A stretch of DNA of 64,000 nt. Origin: an uncultured Burkholderiales bacterium (GTDB lineage: Bacteria > Pseudomonadota > Gammaproteobacteria > Burkholderiales > Burkholderiaceae_C). The translations under genes and the position numbers were made by a program. The DNA is taken from positions 1 through 64,000 of the forward strand of contig CAIZHQ010000026.1 in assembly GCA_903932865.1 (NCBI GenBank), written 5' to 3'. The notes under the pieces were generated by a model. That model was not told the origin of the DNA, did no database searches, and saw only the letters and a program-made list of their open reading frames with translations. This document shows, in pieces, positions 35,033-44,199 of the stretch. How positions within the stretch are numbered: position 1 is the first letter of the stretch; the number at the start of each line of letters is the position of its first letter.

Positions 35033-35992
35033 TTAGCCCCCCAATTCATTCACCGCCACCCCCGCCACCTCCACCCTCATCGCCCACACGCAGCCCGCAC
35101 CGGGGTACTGCGCAAGCTCCGCCTCGCTGCGACCATGACGGGCGGTAGTCACAAACAGGGTTTTCAGGTCCGTCCCGCCAAAGCAGGGCATGGTGGGACA
35201 CAGTGCCGGGGTCAGCACTTCGGCCAGCACCTCCCCATTTGACGAAAAGCGCAGCAGGCGCCCGCCTTCGTATTGAGCGGACCAGTAACAGCCCTCGGCA
35301 TCGACCGCCGCGCCGTCGGGCCGTCCGCCGTAGGGCGCAGCGCTGCCCCAGGCCCAGCCTGCGGGTTTGGGAGGGGCTTGGTAGAGCACTCGGGGTTTTG
35401 TGAGTTGGCCGCTGGCGGCGTCAAAGTCAAAAGTGCGCACTTGGTGCGCGGCGGTGTCGGCCCAATACGCGGTGCGGCCATCGGGTGACCAGGCCAAACC
35501 GTTGGCTGTTACAACGCCATCTTTCACGCCACCCAACATGGCGTGCAGGCCTTGGACGTCTAGCATGTAAAGCGTGCCCAAGGCTTGGTCTTTGGGTTCG
35601 TACAGGCTACCTGCCCAAAAGCGCCCTTGCGCATCGCACTTGCCATCGTTGAAGCGTTGCTTGCTCGTGTCGTAGGGCGCTGCCGCCAACAACTGCAAGG
35701 GGCCGCCCCACTCGCGTGCGAGGTAAATGCCATCGCGCAGGGCCATGACCAAGCCACCACCTTGCACCGGCGCAATGCAGCCCGGCTCTTGCGTCAAAGG
35801 CCAATACGCCACCGGCCCTTGGGCCTGCAAACCCTGCACCGCCACGCGCGCGATGCGCCGACCCGGAATGTCCACCCAATACAGGCGCTGCTCCTGCGGG
35901 TGCCAAAAGGGCGACTCGCCCAGGCCATCGGGGTCGGTGGTGATCGCGGTCCAGGAAGGGATCAACAAGGCAGGTGCGTGCATGAAAACCAT
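35033..35992 (-). CDS. SMP-30/gluconolactonase/LRE family protein
   Basis: A 319-residue six-bladed beta-propeller lactonase. Family residues include the metal-binding Glu in LGESPFWHPQEQRLYWVDIPG, Asn in FNDGKCDAQGRFWAGSL, Asn in TANGLAWSPDGRTAYWADT and Asp in GRPDGAAVDAEGCYWSAQYEGG. It probably hydrolyses sugar lactones to acids. The exact start is uncertain: MVFMHAP (35992) or MHAP (35983), neither with a good Shine-Dalgarno. It lies downstream of the amtB terminator. Confidence 0.9.
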   Translation of the reverse strand: MVFMHAPALLIPSWTAITTDPDGLGESPFWHPQEQRLYWVDIPGRRIARVAVQGLQAQGPVAYWPLTQEPGCIAPVQGGGLVMALRDGIYLAREWGGPLQLLAAAPYDTSKQRFNDGKCDAQGRFWAGSLYEPKDQALGTLYMLDVQGLHAMLGGVKDGVVTANGLAWSPDGRTAYWADTAAHQVRTFDFDAASGQLTKPRVLYQAPPKPAGWAWGSAAPYGGRPDGAAVDAEGCYWSAQYEGGRLLRFSSNGEVLAEVLTPALCPTMPCFGGTDLKTLFVTTARHGRSEAELAQYPGAGCVWAMRVEVAGVAVNELGG

Positions 35993-36001
35993 TGTGCCCG
36001 A

Positions 36002-36061
36002 GCCACCCCCCAAAGAAACAGCCCGCAAGGCCGAAGCTTTGCGGGCTGATGAGGGGGTGGC
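36002..36061 (-). terminator. Nested inverted repeats behind amtB (terminator)
   Basis: The inner hairpin (36020-36047) has a 12-bp stem, AGCCCGCAA plus three more pairs, with a CGAA loop, and is followed on the minus strand by the U-rich GTTTCTTT. Around it lies an outer 9-bp repeat, GCCACCCCC (36002-36010) and GGGGGTGGC (36053-36061). The inner hairpin is a plausible intrinsic terminator for torF-glnK-amtB; the outer repeat could form a larger cruciform or extended stem. Confidence 0.75.
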
Positions 36062-36101
36062 TTGCGCCACCGCTTGCAATGAAACGTGCAGTTTTGGGTA
36101 T

Positions 36102-37634
36102 TTAGCCGTGGTAGGCCGACTCGCCGTGTGAGGAGATGTCCAAACCTTCGCGCTCTTCTTCTTCCGTGACGCGCAGACCAATGGTCAGGTCCACGATCTT
36201 GAAGGCAACCACCGAGACCACGCCCGACCAGACGATGGTCAGCAGCACAGCCTTGGCCTGCGTCCACACCTGAGCAGCAACGGAATAGGCGTCTGGCGCG
36301 ATCATGGCCACGGTGACCCAATCACCCACAGCGCTGGGGCCACCCAAAGCGGGTGAGTTGAACACACCGGTCAACAAGGCGCCGACGATACCGCCCACGC
36401 CGTGCACACCGAACACGTCCAAAGAGTCGTCAGCACCCAGCATCTTCTTGAGGCCGTTTACACCCCAAAGGCACGCAAAACCCGCTACGATGCCGATCAC
36501 CAGACCGCCGCCGATGCCGACGTTGCCTGCAGCTGGCGTGATGGCCACCAAACCGGCCACTGCGCCCGAAGCTGCACCCAACATGGAGGCCTTGCCGCGC
36601 ATCATGGCTTCGCCCACACACCAGGCCAGTACCGCCCCGGCTGTGGCCACCAGCGTGTTGATAAAGGCGAGTGCCGCGAACCCGTTGGCTTCTAGGGCTG
36701 AACCGGCGTTGAAACCGAACCAGCCGACCCACAGCAAGGACGCACCCACCATGGTCAAGGTCAGGCTGTGGGGGGCCATGGCTTCACGACCATAACCCAC
36801 GCGCTTGCCAATCATGAAGGCACCGACCAAACCCGCCACAGCGGCGTTGATGTGCACCACGGTGCCGCCTGCGAAGTCCAGGGCACCCCACTGCCAGATC
36901 AGGCCAGCTTTGGAGGTCATTTCATCGACCACTTCTTTGGCGGTGTAGGCGTCAGGACCCATCCAGAACCAGACCATGTGTGCAATGGGCAGGTAGCTGA
37001 AGGTGAACCACAGCGCCATGAAAGCCAGCACGGCAGAGAACTTGATCCGTTCAGCGAATGCACCCACGATCAGTGCGCAAGTGATGCCTGCGAATGTGGC
37101 CTGGAAGGCTGCGAAAGTGATTTCAGGAATCACAACGCCCTTGCTGAAAGTGGCGGCGTTGGCAAAGGTGCCCGCAGCGTTGTCCCAAATACCTTTCATG
37201 AACAGGCGGTCAAAGCCACCGATGAAGGCATTGCCCTCGGTGAACGCCAGGCTATAGCCATAGATGAACCACAGCACGGTGATCATGGAGAAGGTGACCA
37301 CGACTTGCATCAGCACTGACAGCATGTTTTTGCTGCGCACCAAACCGCCGTAAAAAAGGGCCAAACCCGGAATGACCATCATGATCACCAGGATGGTGGA
37401 CACCATCATCCAGGCGGTGTCCCCCTTGTTGGGTACCAACACGGGGGCTGCTTCGGCGGCTGCTGGAGCAGCCGTGGGGGCTGCAGCGGGCGCAGCGGTG
37501 TCGGCAGGTTTGGCTTCGGCCGCTGGGGCCGCCACAGCGGCTGGAGCGGTTTGTGCTGTGGCCACAGAAGCCATGCCCAAAACCCCCAAACCCAGACTCA
37601 GGCCCAAGGCCAGGGTTGCGAGAAACTTTTTCAT
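36102..37634 (-). CDS. amtB: Ammonium transporter
   Basis: A 510-residue Amt channel for NH4+/NH3. It has an N-terminal signal peptide, then an Ala/Pro-rich stretch (about residues 25-65) before the transporter domain; this extended N-terminus is common in betaproteobacterial Amt. Core motifs are ALFYGGLVRSKNMLSVLMQ, DFAGGTVVHINAAVAGLVGA, GASLLWVGWFGFNAGSA and DVFGVHGVGGIVGALLTGVF with the twin histidines of the pore. GlnK, encoded 22 bases upstream, would plug the channel under nitrogen excess. Confidence 0.96.
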   Translation of the reverse strand: MKKFLATLALGLSLGLGVLGMASVATAQTAPAAVAAPAAEAKPADTAAPAAAPTAAPAAAEAAPVLVPNKGDTAWMMVSTILVIMMVIPGLALFYGGLVRSKNMLSVLMQVVVTFSMITVLWFIYGYSLAFTEGNAFIGGFDRLFMKGIWDNAAGTFANAATFSKGVVIPEITFAAFQATFAGITCALIVGAFAERIKFSAVLAFMALWFTFSYLPIAHMVWFWMGPDAYTAKEVVDEMTSKAGLIWQWGALDFAGGTVVHINAAVAGLVGAFMIGKRVGYGREAMAPHSLTLTMVGASLLWVGWFGFNAGSALEANGFAALAFINTLVATAGAVLAWCVGEAMMRGKASMLGAASGAVAGLVAITPAAGNVGIGGGLVIGIVAGFACLWGVNGLKKMLGADDSLDVFGVHGVGGIVGALLTGVFNSPALGGPSAVGDWVTVAMIAPDAYSVAAQVWTQAKAVLLTIVWSGVVSVVAFKIVDLTIGLRVTEEEEREGLDISSHGESAYHG

Positions 37635-37656
37635 TTTCGACTCTCTTTCTTGTTCA

Positions 37657-38025
<369 letters not shown>

Positions 38026-38760
38026 TCAGAATGCGTATTTCAGGCCAACAACCACGCCGGTTTTGCCGGTGAATTTGCCCGCGGGTGTGTAGTAAGCCGC
38101 TTTGTCTGCATCGGTCCCCACCAAAGCGGCTGTGGCTGACAAACCATTGCCCAAATCTTTGCCCAAGGTGAGCGAGTAATCGGTGTACGAGAAAGCACCA
38201 TTGTTTTTGACCGACTGGTAGCCCACATGCGGCACCAGGCTAAATCCGTTGCCCAAGTCAAACGTACCGCTCAGGTCTAGGTAGTAGCTGTTCTTGCTGT
38301 CGGCGAAGCCGAACAGGTTGGACACCGCATGCGAATACTTCAAAGTGGCGGGGCCCATGGTGACTGCGCCATACACCTCATTCGTGTTGGCACTCACGGA
38401 CAGCTTGTTGCTGGGGTACTCATATCGCAAGAAGCCCACGTCGTAGGACACATCGCCCACAGCCCCTTTATAGCCACCGTACAGATCAACTTCGACAGAA
38501 GCATTGCCACCCGCGTCCTTGATCCACTTGATGCCGGAAGCCCAAGCTCCGACATAAAAACCGCTCTTGTCCGCGTAGTCGATGCCGCCTTGCAAAGCAG
38601 GCTGGAGGCGCGACTGGGAAATGCCACGGTAGCGGTAGTCGCTGACGGCGCCTGCGTTGAAAGACAGACTGCTTTCGGGCGCTGCCGCCTGGGCTTGAGC
38701 CAAACCACTCACGGAACCCAAAGCCAGAGCAATGATGGAAGGAACGAGGATTTTTTTCAT
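38026..38760 (-). CDS. TorF family putative porin
   Basis: A 244-residue outer-membrane protein. It has a signal peptide (MKKILVPSIIALALGSVSGL, cleavage near AQAQ), the family start SSLSFNAGAVSDYRYRGISQ, and alternating strands to the C-terminal GKTGVVVGLKYAF ending in Phe, the outer-membrane insertion signal. GGAG precedes the ATG. It is first in the torF-glnK-amtB order, so it may let ammonium or small nitrogen compounds cross the outer membrane. A sigma-54-type promoter lies 38-55 bases upstream. Confidence 0.9.
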   Translation of the reverse strand: MKKILVPSIIALALGSVSGLAQAQAAAPESSLSFNAGAVSDYRYRGISQSRLQPALQGGIDYADKSGFYVGAWASGIKWIKDAGGNASVEVDLYGGYKGAVGDVSYDVGFLRYEYPSNKLSVSANTNEVYGAVTMGPATLKYSHAVSNLFGFADSKNSYYLDLSGTFDLGNGFSLVPHVGYQSVKNNGAFSYTDYSLTLGKDLGNGLSATAALVGTDADKAAYYTPAGKFTGKTGVVVGLKYAF

Positions 38761-38797
38761 GAGGTACTCCAATGAAGTGATAAAGGACTAACCACCC

Positions 38798-38815
38798 AAG
38801 CAGAGAGCGTGCCAA
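38798..38815 (-). promoter_or_regulatory. Sigma-54 promoter of torF-glnK-amtB
   Basis: On the minus strand TTGGCACGCTCTCTGCTT carries GG of the -24 element and GC of the -12 element exactly ten bases apart, with TTGGCACG matching the consensus completely. It lies 38 bases before the torF start. This is the promoter expected for NtrC-activated nitrogen-scavenging genes. Confidence 0.8.
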
Positions 38816-38928
38816 CCCAGTTTGAACGCCTTCGACAAGGGCATTTACCAGTGCTTTCTCTCTCTGTGCATGGTTGAATGGCATTCAAACAAATTGCACG
38901 CATCACGTCTGTGTGCACGAACACACCA

Positions 38929-38945
38929 TGCACCAGCATGGGGCA
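38929..38945. promoter_or_regulatory. NtrC-type enhancer site
   Basis: TGCACCAGCATGGGGCA matches the NtrC dyad TGCACC-N5-GGTGCA with one mismatch. It is about 115 bases upstream of the -24 element of the sigma-54 promoter, a normal distance for an enhancer. It also overlaps the translation-initiation region of the divergent comM-type gene. Confidence 0.55.
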
Positions 38946-38955
38946 GGGAGGGAAT

Positions 38956-40488
38956 ATGAGTCTCAGTTTGGTGCACAGCCGCGCTTTGGTCGGCTTGCAG
39001 GCGCCGGCCGTCACCGTTGAGGTGCACTTGGCCAATGGTCTGCCCAGCTTCACGCTGGTGGGCCTGGCGGATGTCGAAGTCAAGGAAGCCCGCGAACGGG
39101 TGCGCTCGGCCCTGCAAAACAGCGGACTGGACTTTCCGCACAACCAGCGCATCACCGTCAACCTGGCCCCGGCCGATTTGCCCAAAGATTCCGGACGGCT
39201 AGACTTGCCCATCGCGCTGGGCATCTTGGCGGCCAGCGGACAAATTGACGCGAGCAAACTGGCTGGCCACGAATTTGCAGGGGAGTTGTCTTTGTCCGGC
39301 GAATTGCGACCCGTGCGCGGCGCGCTGGCCATGAGTTTGGTGCTGCGCCAGCAGCAGGTTCGCACACGGCTGGTGTTGCCCCCGGGCAGCGCGGAAGAAG
39401 CCGCTTTGGTGCCCGATGCCGAAGTTTATCGGGCCAGACACCTGCTGGATGTGGTGCAACAGTTTTTGCCGCCATCCAATGAGCCGCCACCCGAGCCCAG
39501 CGACGGCTGGGCTCGCATCGCCCCCACCACGCCCAGTGCCCCGCCCCTCTATGCCGATCTGGCCGATGTGAAAGGCCAAGCCGGCATCAAACGGGTGCTG
39601 GAGATCGCCGCTGCCGGAGGCCATTCTCTGCTCATGGTCGGCCCGCCGGGTTCGGGCAAGTCCATGCTGGCGCAGCGCTTTGCGGGTTTGCTGCCCCCTA
39701 TGGCCATCGAAGACGCCTTGGAATCGGCCGCCATCGCCAGCCTGGCGGGGCGTTTTGACCTGACGCGCTGGGCACAACGCCCCACGGGCCAGCCCCACCA
39801 CTCGGCCAGTGCGGTGGCCTTGGTGGGCGGCGGCTCGCCACCGCGCCCCGGCGAGATCTCACTGGCACACCACGGTGTGCTGTTTCTGGACGAGCTGCCC
39901 GAATTCCCCCGCGCGGCGCTGGAGGCCCTGCGCGAGCCGCTGGAGACCGGCACCATCACCATCGCCCGGGCCGCTCGGCGAGCCGAGTTTCCGGCGCGCT
40001 TTCAGTTGATCGCCGCCATGAACCCCTGCCCTTGCGGTTATTTGGGCAGCGCCTCCCGCGCCTGCCGCTGCTCTCCCGACCAGGTCAGCCGCTACCAGGG
40101 CAAGCTCAGCGGCCCGCTGCTGGACCGCATCGACTTGCACATCGAAGTGCCCAGCCTGCCGGCGCACGACTTGCTGAGCGCCCCACCCGGCGAAAGCACC
40201 GCAGCGATTGCGGCGCGCAGCCTGGCCGCGCGCAAACGCGCCCTGGCGCGTCAGGGTTGCGCCAACACCGACCTGCAAGGCCAGGCCATCGACACCCAGG
40301 CCCGGTTGGACGAACAGGCCACAGCGCTGTTACAAAAAGCCGCCGCCAAAATGGGCTGGAGCGGCCGCAGCGTGCACCGCAGCCTCAAAGTGGCCCGCAC
40401 CATCGCCGACTTGGCAGGCAGCGACACGATTGCCGCTGTGCATGTGGCCGAAGCAGTGCAGTACCGACGGGTGCTCAAGGAGCGTTGA
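38956..40488 (+). CDS. comM: YifB/ComM family Mg-chelatase-like AAA+ ATPase
   Basis: A 510-residue AAA+ protein. ComM is a hexameric helicase that promotes branch migration during natural transformation. It has an N-terminal Lon-protease-like domain (residues 1-170), Walker A GPPGSGKS at 229-236, Walker B LFLDELPEF, the Mg-chelatase insert, and a cysteine-rich zinc-like motif NPCPCGYLG...CRCSPDQ. GGGAGGG lies before the ATG at 38956; the open frame upstream lacks family similarity. It stands alone, divergent from torF. Confidence 0.93.
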   Translation: MSLSLVHSRALVGLQAPAVTVEVHLANGLPSFTLVGLADVEVKEARERVRSALQNSGLDFPHNQRITVNLAPADLPKDSGRLDLPIALGILAASGQIDASKLAGHEFAGELSLSGELRPVRGALAMSLVLRQQQVRTRLVLPPGSAEEAALVPDAEVYRARHLLDVVQQFLPPSNEPPPEPSDGWARIAPTTPSAPPLYADLADVKGQAGIKRVLEIAAAGGHSLLMVGPPGSGKSMLAQRFAGLLPPMAIEDALESAAIASLAGRFDLTRWAQRPTGQPHHSASAVALVGGGSPPRPGEISLAHHGVLFLDELPEFPRAALEALREPLETGTITIARAARRAEFPARFQLIAAMNPCPCGYLGSASRACRCSPDQVSRYQGKLSGPLLDRIDLHIEVPSLPAHDLLSAPPGESTAAIAARSLAARKRALARQGCANTDLQGQAIDTQARLDEQATALLQKAAAKMGWSGRSVHRSLKVARTIADLAGSDTIAAVHVAEAVQYRRVLKER

Positions 40489-40599
40489 GGCTGGAGGGCC
40501 TTCTCAAGCACTTACAACTGCAAACAAATGCCGCGCCGAGCAGTCAACGCACTCAGCTGCTTGCCGTTATGTAAGCACCCACACCCACAAGGTACTTTT

Positions 40600-40986
40600 A
40601 TGAAAAAAGTCTTCCATCAACTGATCTTGGGTATTTTGATCGCCAGCTTGAGCAGCCTGGCCCTGGCCGAGGGACGACACGGTCCCCGCCACCCAGGCAA
40701 CAGCCATGGCAACCATGGCAACCATGGCAACCATGGCAGTCACCGCGCCGCAGAATGGCTTGGGGCTTTGGTGGTTCTGGGCCTGGCCAGTGCGGCCATC
40801 AGTGCCGCAGCCAGCCCACCTGAACCTGCAGCGCCCTCCGTCAGCTACGTTTTACCGCCTGTCAGCTATGCAGCACCCCCGCCTGTACCGGTCAACGCCA
40901 GTTATTTTTGCGCTTCGGCCAGACAGTTTTACCCCTACACCGCCTACTGTCCCGAAGGCTGGCAACTGGTCTTGCCTGCGCGCTGA
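40600..40986 (+). CDS. Exported hypothetical protein with an NHG repeat
   Basis: A 128-residue secreted or membrane protein I do not recognise. It has a signal peptide (MKKVFHQLILGILIASLSSL, cleavage near ALA), a Gly/His/Asn stretch in which NHG is repeated three times (residues about 38-46), a hydrophobic helix (WLGALVVLGLASAAISAAA), a Pro-rich linker and a C-terminal cysteine pair (YFCASARQFYPYTAYCPEGW) that resembles a short conserved module found at the end of other exported glycine-rich proteins. The His-rich segment might bind metal. It follows comM by 111 bases. Confidence 0.7.
   Translation: MKKVFHQLILGILIASLSSLALAEGRHGPRHPGNSHGNHGNHGNHGSHRAAEWLGALVVLGLASAAISAAASPPEPAAPSVSYVLPPVSYAAPPPVPVNASYFCASARQFYPYTAYCPEGWQLVLPAR
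40711..40737 (+). repeat. Three tandem copies of AACCATGGC
   Basis: Three exact 9-base units (40711-40719, 40720-40728, 40729-40737), with a degenerate copy AGCCATGGC just before. They encode the N-H-G repeats of the exported protein. Because the unit is a multiple of three, copy-number change would alter length without a frameshift. Confidence 0.9.
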
Positions 40987-41003
40987 TGGCCCGCACACGC
41001 CAC

Positions 41004-41774
41004 TCAAACCAAAGACAAACCACCGTCCATCATTAAGGTGTGCCCGGTGACCAGGCCCGAAGCCGATGAGGCCAAAAACATCACCGCGTGCACGATGTCT
41101 TCTTCGGTCCCCGTGCGTTTGAGCGGAATGCTTTGCGTCTTGGTGCGCACGTAATCCGGGTTGGCAAACAAGTCCTTCGTCATGCCCGAGGGAATGGCGG
41201 TGGGGGCCAGCGCATTCACGCGCACCAGCGGTGCCCACTCGACGGCCATCACCTTGGTCATGTGGGAGACCGCAGCCTTTTGGATGCCATAGGGCGTACC
41301 CTTGCCCGAGACCACCACCCCATTGACGCTGCCAATGTTCACGATCGCCCCGCCGCGCGTGCGCATGGGCTCGCCAAATACCTGACAGCTGCGGTAAACC
41401 CCGTTCAGGTTCACATCGGTCAGCGTCATCCAGGTCTCTTCGTCACAACCGGCAAAGTCTGAGCGGATTTGCAAGCCATGCGCATTGACCAGCACATCCA
41501 GACCTTCGGTCTGCGCCACTTCGACCTGCACCGCTTGCAGCGAAGCCCGGTCGCGCACATCAGCCACGCGGTGCGCAATTTGTGGGTGCGGCTCACCGCC
41601 TTCAGCGGGTGAATGGTCCACACTCCAGATCTGTGCCCCCAAAGACGCAAAGCCCCTGCAAATCGCTGCCCCCAGGGTGCCGCGCCCGCCCGTCACCAGC
41701 ACGCGGGCCCCCACCAAATCCCGGTAGGGGAAGGCGTAATCGCCACTTGGCGCAAAGTTGCCCAAAGCGGCCAT
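41004..41774 (-). CDS. SDR family oxidoreductase
   Basis: A 256-residue classical SDR with the cofactor motif VLVTGGRGTLGAAI near residue 25, VNAHGL in place of the usual NNAG, the Ser in NIGSVNGVV, and YGIQKAAVSHMTK with the catalytic Tyr and Lys. The Gly-to-Arg region suggests NADP or NAD use cannot be decided. It is the last gene of a three-gene operon (PrpD-like, Bug receptor, SDR), starting only three bases after the Bug stop, so it probably acts in the same pathway. Confidence 0.88.
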   Translation of the reverse strand: MAALGNFAPSGDYAFPYRDLVGARVLVTGGRGTLGAAICRGFASLGAQIWSVDHSPAEGGEPHPQIAHRVADVRDRASLQAVQVEVAQTEGLDVLVNAHGLQIRSDFAGCDEETWMTLTDVNLNGVYRSCQVFGEPMRTRGGAIVNIGSVNGVVVSGKGTPYGIQKAAVSHMTKVMAVEWAPLVRVNALAPTAIPSGMTKDLFANPDYVRTKTQSIPLKRTGTEEDIVHAVMFLASSASGLVTGHTLMMDGGLSLV

Positions 41775-41777
41775 GGC

Positions 41778-42755
41778 TCAGTCCACCGTGGCGCCCGAGA
41801 TCTTCACACCCTCGGCCCACATCTCAATTTGACGCGTCACAAACTGGCGAAACTCCTCAGGCTTGTTGCCCACCACGGTGCTGCCCAAGTCGTTCATCTT
41901 CTGCGCCACATCGGCTTGCTTGAGCGCGTCGGCCAAGTCCAGCGCCAGCTTGTCGACGACCGGCTTGGGTGTGCCCTTGGGCGCAAAGAAACCAGCCCAG
42001 GGCGCGGCATTGAAATTGGCAAAACCTTGCTCGGCCACCGTTTTGTAGTCAGGCGCACCGGGCGCACGCTGTGGCGTGGTGATGGCGATCATCTTGAGCT
42101 TGCCCGCCTTCAAATGCTGCTGCACCGCTGGCAAACCCGTGACGCCCACCATCAAAGTGCCGCCCAGCAAATCGGTGATCATGGGCGTGCTGCCCTTGTA
42201 AGGGATGTGGGTCAGTTGCACATTGGCTCTGGCTTTCAGGATTTCCATGCCCAGGTGCGAGGCCGTGCCGTTGCCATCCGAGCCATAGGAAAATTTTCCA
42301 GGCTCTTTCTTGAGCAAGGCGATCAGCTCGGGAAGGGTGTTGGCGGGCACCTGCGGGTTGACCACAATCGCGTTCGGGTAAATCGTGGCCTGCGTCAAAG
42401 GCTCGAAATCGTTCAGCGGGTGGTAGGGCATCTTCTTGTACAAGGAGATGTTGATCGAATGCGATCCGGTCACGCCCAGCACGATGTTGTAACCATCCGG
42501 TGCCGATTTGGCCACCAGGTCCGAGCCCACGTTGCCGCCCGCGCCCGCCTTGTTGTCAATGACCACAGGCTGCCCCCACTTGGTGCTGAGTTTTTCGGCC
42601 ACCACGCGGGCCGTGATGTCGGTGGCGCCACCGGGCGGAAAGGGCACCACGATGCGCACCGGCTTGTTGGGGAAATCGGTGGTCTGCGCCGCCAAGGGTG
42701 CGGCCAGCCAGGCCGTGGCCAGCACTGCGGTCATGGCGAGGGTTTTCTTCAACAT
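41778..42755 (-). CDS. Tripartite tricarboxylate transporter substrate-binding protein (Bug family)
   Basis: A 325-residue periplasmic receptor. It has a signal peptide (MLKKTLAMTAVLATAWLAAP) and the Bug pattern FPNKPVRIVVPFPPGGATDI, VVIDNKAGAGGNVGSDLVAK and PYKGSTPMITDLLGGTLMVG. AGGAGA lies upstream of the ATG. The matching TctA/TctB permeases are not nearby, which is common for Bug proteins in Burkholderiales. Operon partners are the MmgE/PrpD and SDR genes, so the ligand is probably a carboxylate. Confidence 0.93.
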   Translation of the reverse strand: MLKKTLAMTAVLATAWLAAPLAAQTTDFPNKPVRIVVPFPPGGATDITARVVAEKLSTKWGQPVVIDNKAGAGGNVGSDLVAKSAPDGYNIVLGVTGSHSINISLYKKMPYHPLNDFEPLTQATIYPNAIVVNPQVPANTLPELIALLKKEPGKFSYGSDGNGTASHLGMEILKARANVQLTHIPYKGSTPMITDLLGGTLMVGVTGLPAVQQHLKAGKLKMIAITTPQRAPGAPDYKTVAEQGFANFNAAPWAGFFAPKGTPKPVVDKLALDLADALKQADVAQKMNDLGSTVVGNKPEEFRQFVTRQIEMWAEGVKISGATVD

Positions 42756-44071
42756 GGGGTTTTCTCCTGAGGTGAATTCCAAAACGGAAAAGGATGGGCG
42801 TCCAACGGGGCGTGCAGCAACTGCGCGGCCCAGTCAGTGGCTTTCGCGGCAGGCAAGCTGCCCTCGCAGTAACTCAAAAATTTGTCCATCAACGCCTCTT
42901 CGGTGAAAGGCATTTGCGTATCACCGGGCACGGCCGTCACTTCGTGTTCGTGCAGACTGCCGTCTTGGCAGGCGATCAACAGCCGTGCGCCTCGCAGGCC
43001 CTGCTGCGTCCAGTGCGCGTCAACTTGCACCTGCACCTTGGTTTCCAGCACACGCAGCGCGGGGTCTTGAAACTGCGGTTCGCGGTAAACCCAAGGGTCC
43101 AGTCGACCCCAGCGCATCATGGCGGCCAGACCAAAACTCAGCGAGAACTGCGCCTGCAAAGGCGTTTGGGGTGCCCGGTTGCCACAGTAAATGGTGGCCT
43201 CTTCGTAGATTTGCAGCACCACGCTGTCCACCGTGTCCACATCGATCACGTCCCGCAGCGCATGGGCCGCCAGGGCGCCGTAATGCACATGGCGCACCGC
43301 CGCATAGGGCTTGAAATAGGCCTTCAGCAATTGAAAGTCGGGCGCATCGTCAAAAGCCACGGGCGGTTTGCCCAGGCCAACGCGTGCGTATTCCGCCACC
43401 GATCCGGCGGGTGCGCTGATGCCGCTGGCCACCGCCAACGCGGCACTTTGCCCCAGTTGCGCCGCATGGCCCAGATAAGTGTTGCGTGCGGTGTCGCCCG
43501 ATCGCACCGGCCAATACAAACTCATGGGCAACTGGCAAGCGGCCATGTTCACAGCCTGCACGATTTGGGCGAGCGTCAAGCCCAGCGCATGGGCCACCGC
43601 AGCGGCTGCGCCCAAAGCAGGCCAATTGCCGTCCACATGCATGCCCGGGTTGATGCGCAAGCTGGCCCCCATGCGGGCACCGATTTCGTAGCCCACCACC
43701 AATGATTTGAGAAACTGCCCGTACGTCAGTCGGGACGCCATGGGCCACAGCGCCGCCAAAGCCGCCACACCCGGGCGGCCATGGGCACCGGCATGGCCCT
43801 CACAGGCTTCGTCCCAGCAAGCGGCCATGGCCAGCACCAGCGCAGCGTTTGCTGCAGACAGACCCGGGCCATTGGGCATCAAGCGAAAGTTGCCCGGATC
43901 GGCCGCCGCCGCGCGCTTCGCCAGTTCAGCCACCGGCCCCGCGCGCAACCCCGCCGTGATGCAGCCCAAAGTATCCAACACCAACCAGCGGGCATGGGTG
44001 TGCAACACCGGGTGTACGTCCAGATCGACCGCGTGCAAACGCTGCAAAACCGAGAGCAATTGAGCATCCAT
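42749..44071 (-). CDS. MmgE/PrpD family protein
   Basis: A 440-residue member of the 2-methylcitrate dehydratase/cis-aconitate decarboxylase group. It has LDTLGCITAGLRAGPVAELAKR, the helical-domain histidine region ACWDEACEGHAGAHGRPGVAAL, YEIGARMGASLRINPGMHVDGNW, and KPYAAVRHVHYGALAAH. Its stop overlaps the Bug start by seven bases. The substrate in this operon is unknown; the sequence of the first domain suggests a dehydratase of a hydroxylated tricarboxylate-like acid. Confidence 0.88.
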   Translation of the reverse strand: MDAQLLSVLQRLHAVDLDVHPVLHTHARWLVLDTLGCITAGLRAGPVAELAKRAAAADPGNFRLMPNGPGLSAANAALVLAMAACWDEACEGHAGAHGRPGVAALAALWPMASRLTYGQFLKSLVVGYEIGARMGASLRINPGMHVDGNWPALGAAAAVAHALGLTLAQIVQAVNMAACQLPMSLYWPVRSGDTARNTYLGHAAQLGQSAALAVASGISAPAGSVAEYARVGLGKPPVAFDDAPDFQLLKAYFKPYAAVRHVHYGALAAHALRDVIDVDTVDSVVLQIYEEATIYCGNRAPQTPLQAQFSLSFGLAAMMRWGRLDPWVYREPQFQDPALRVLETKVQVQVDAHWTQQGLRGARLLIACQDGSLHEHEVTAVPGDTQMPFTEEALMDKFLSYCEGSLPAAKATDWAAQLLHAPLDAHPFPFWNSPQEKTPC

Positions 44072-44199
44072 AACTTGTCCACTTTGCCTGCACTCTAAAG
44101 CGTATCGCGCCTGCCACAGCGCACCGATGCGACAGCTTTTCTGACCCGATGCGCACAAGTCGAAGGCCCGGTGTTTGACCGGTTCACGATAATGAGCCC

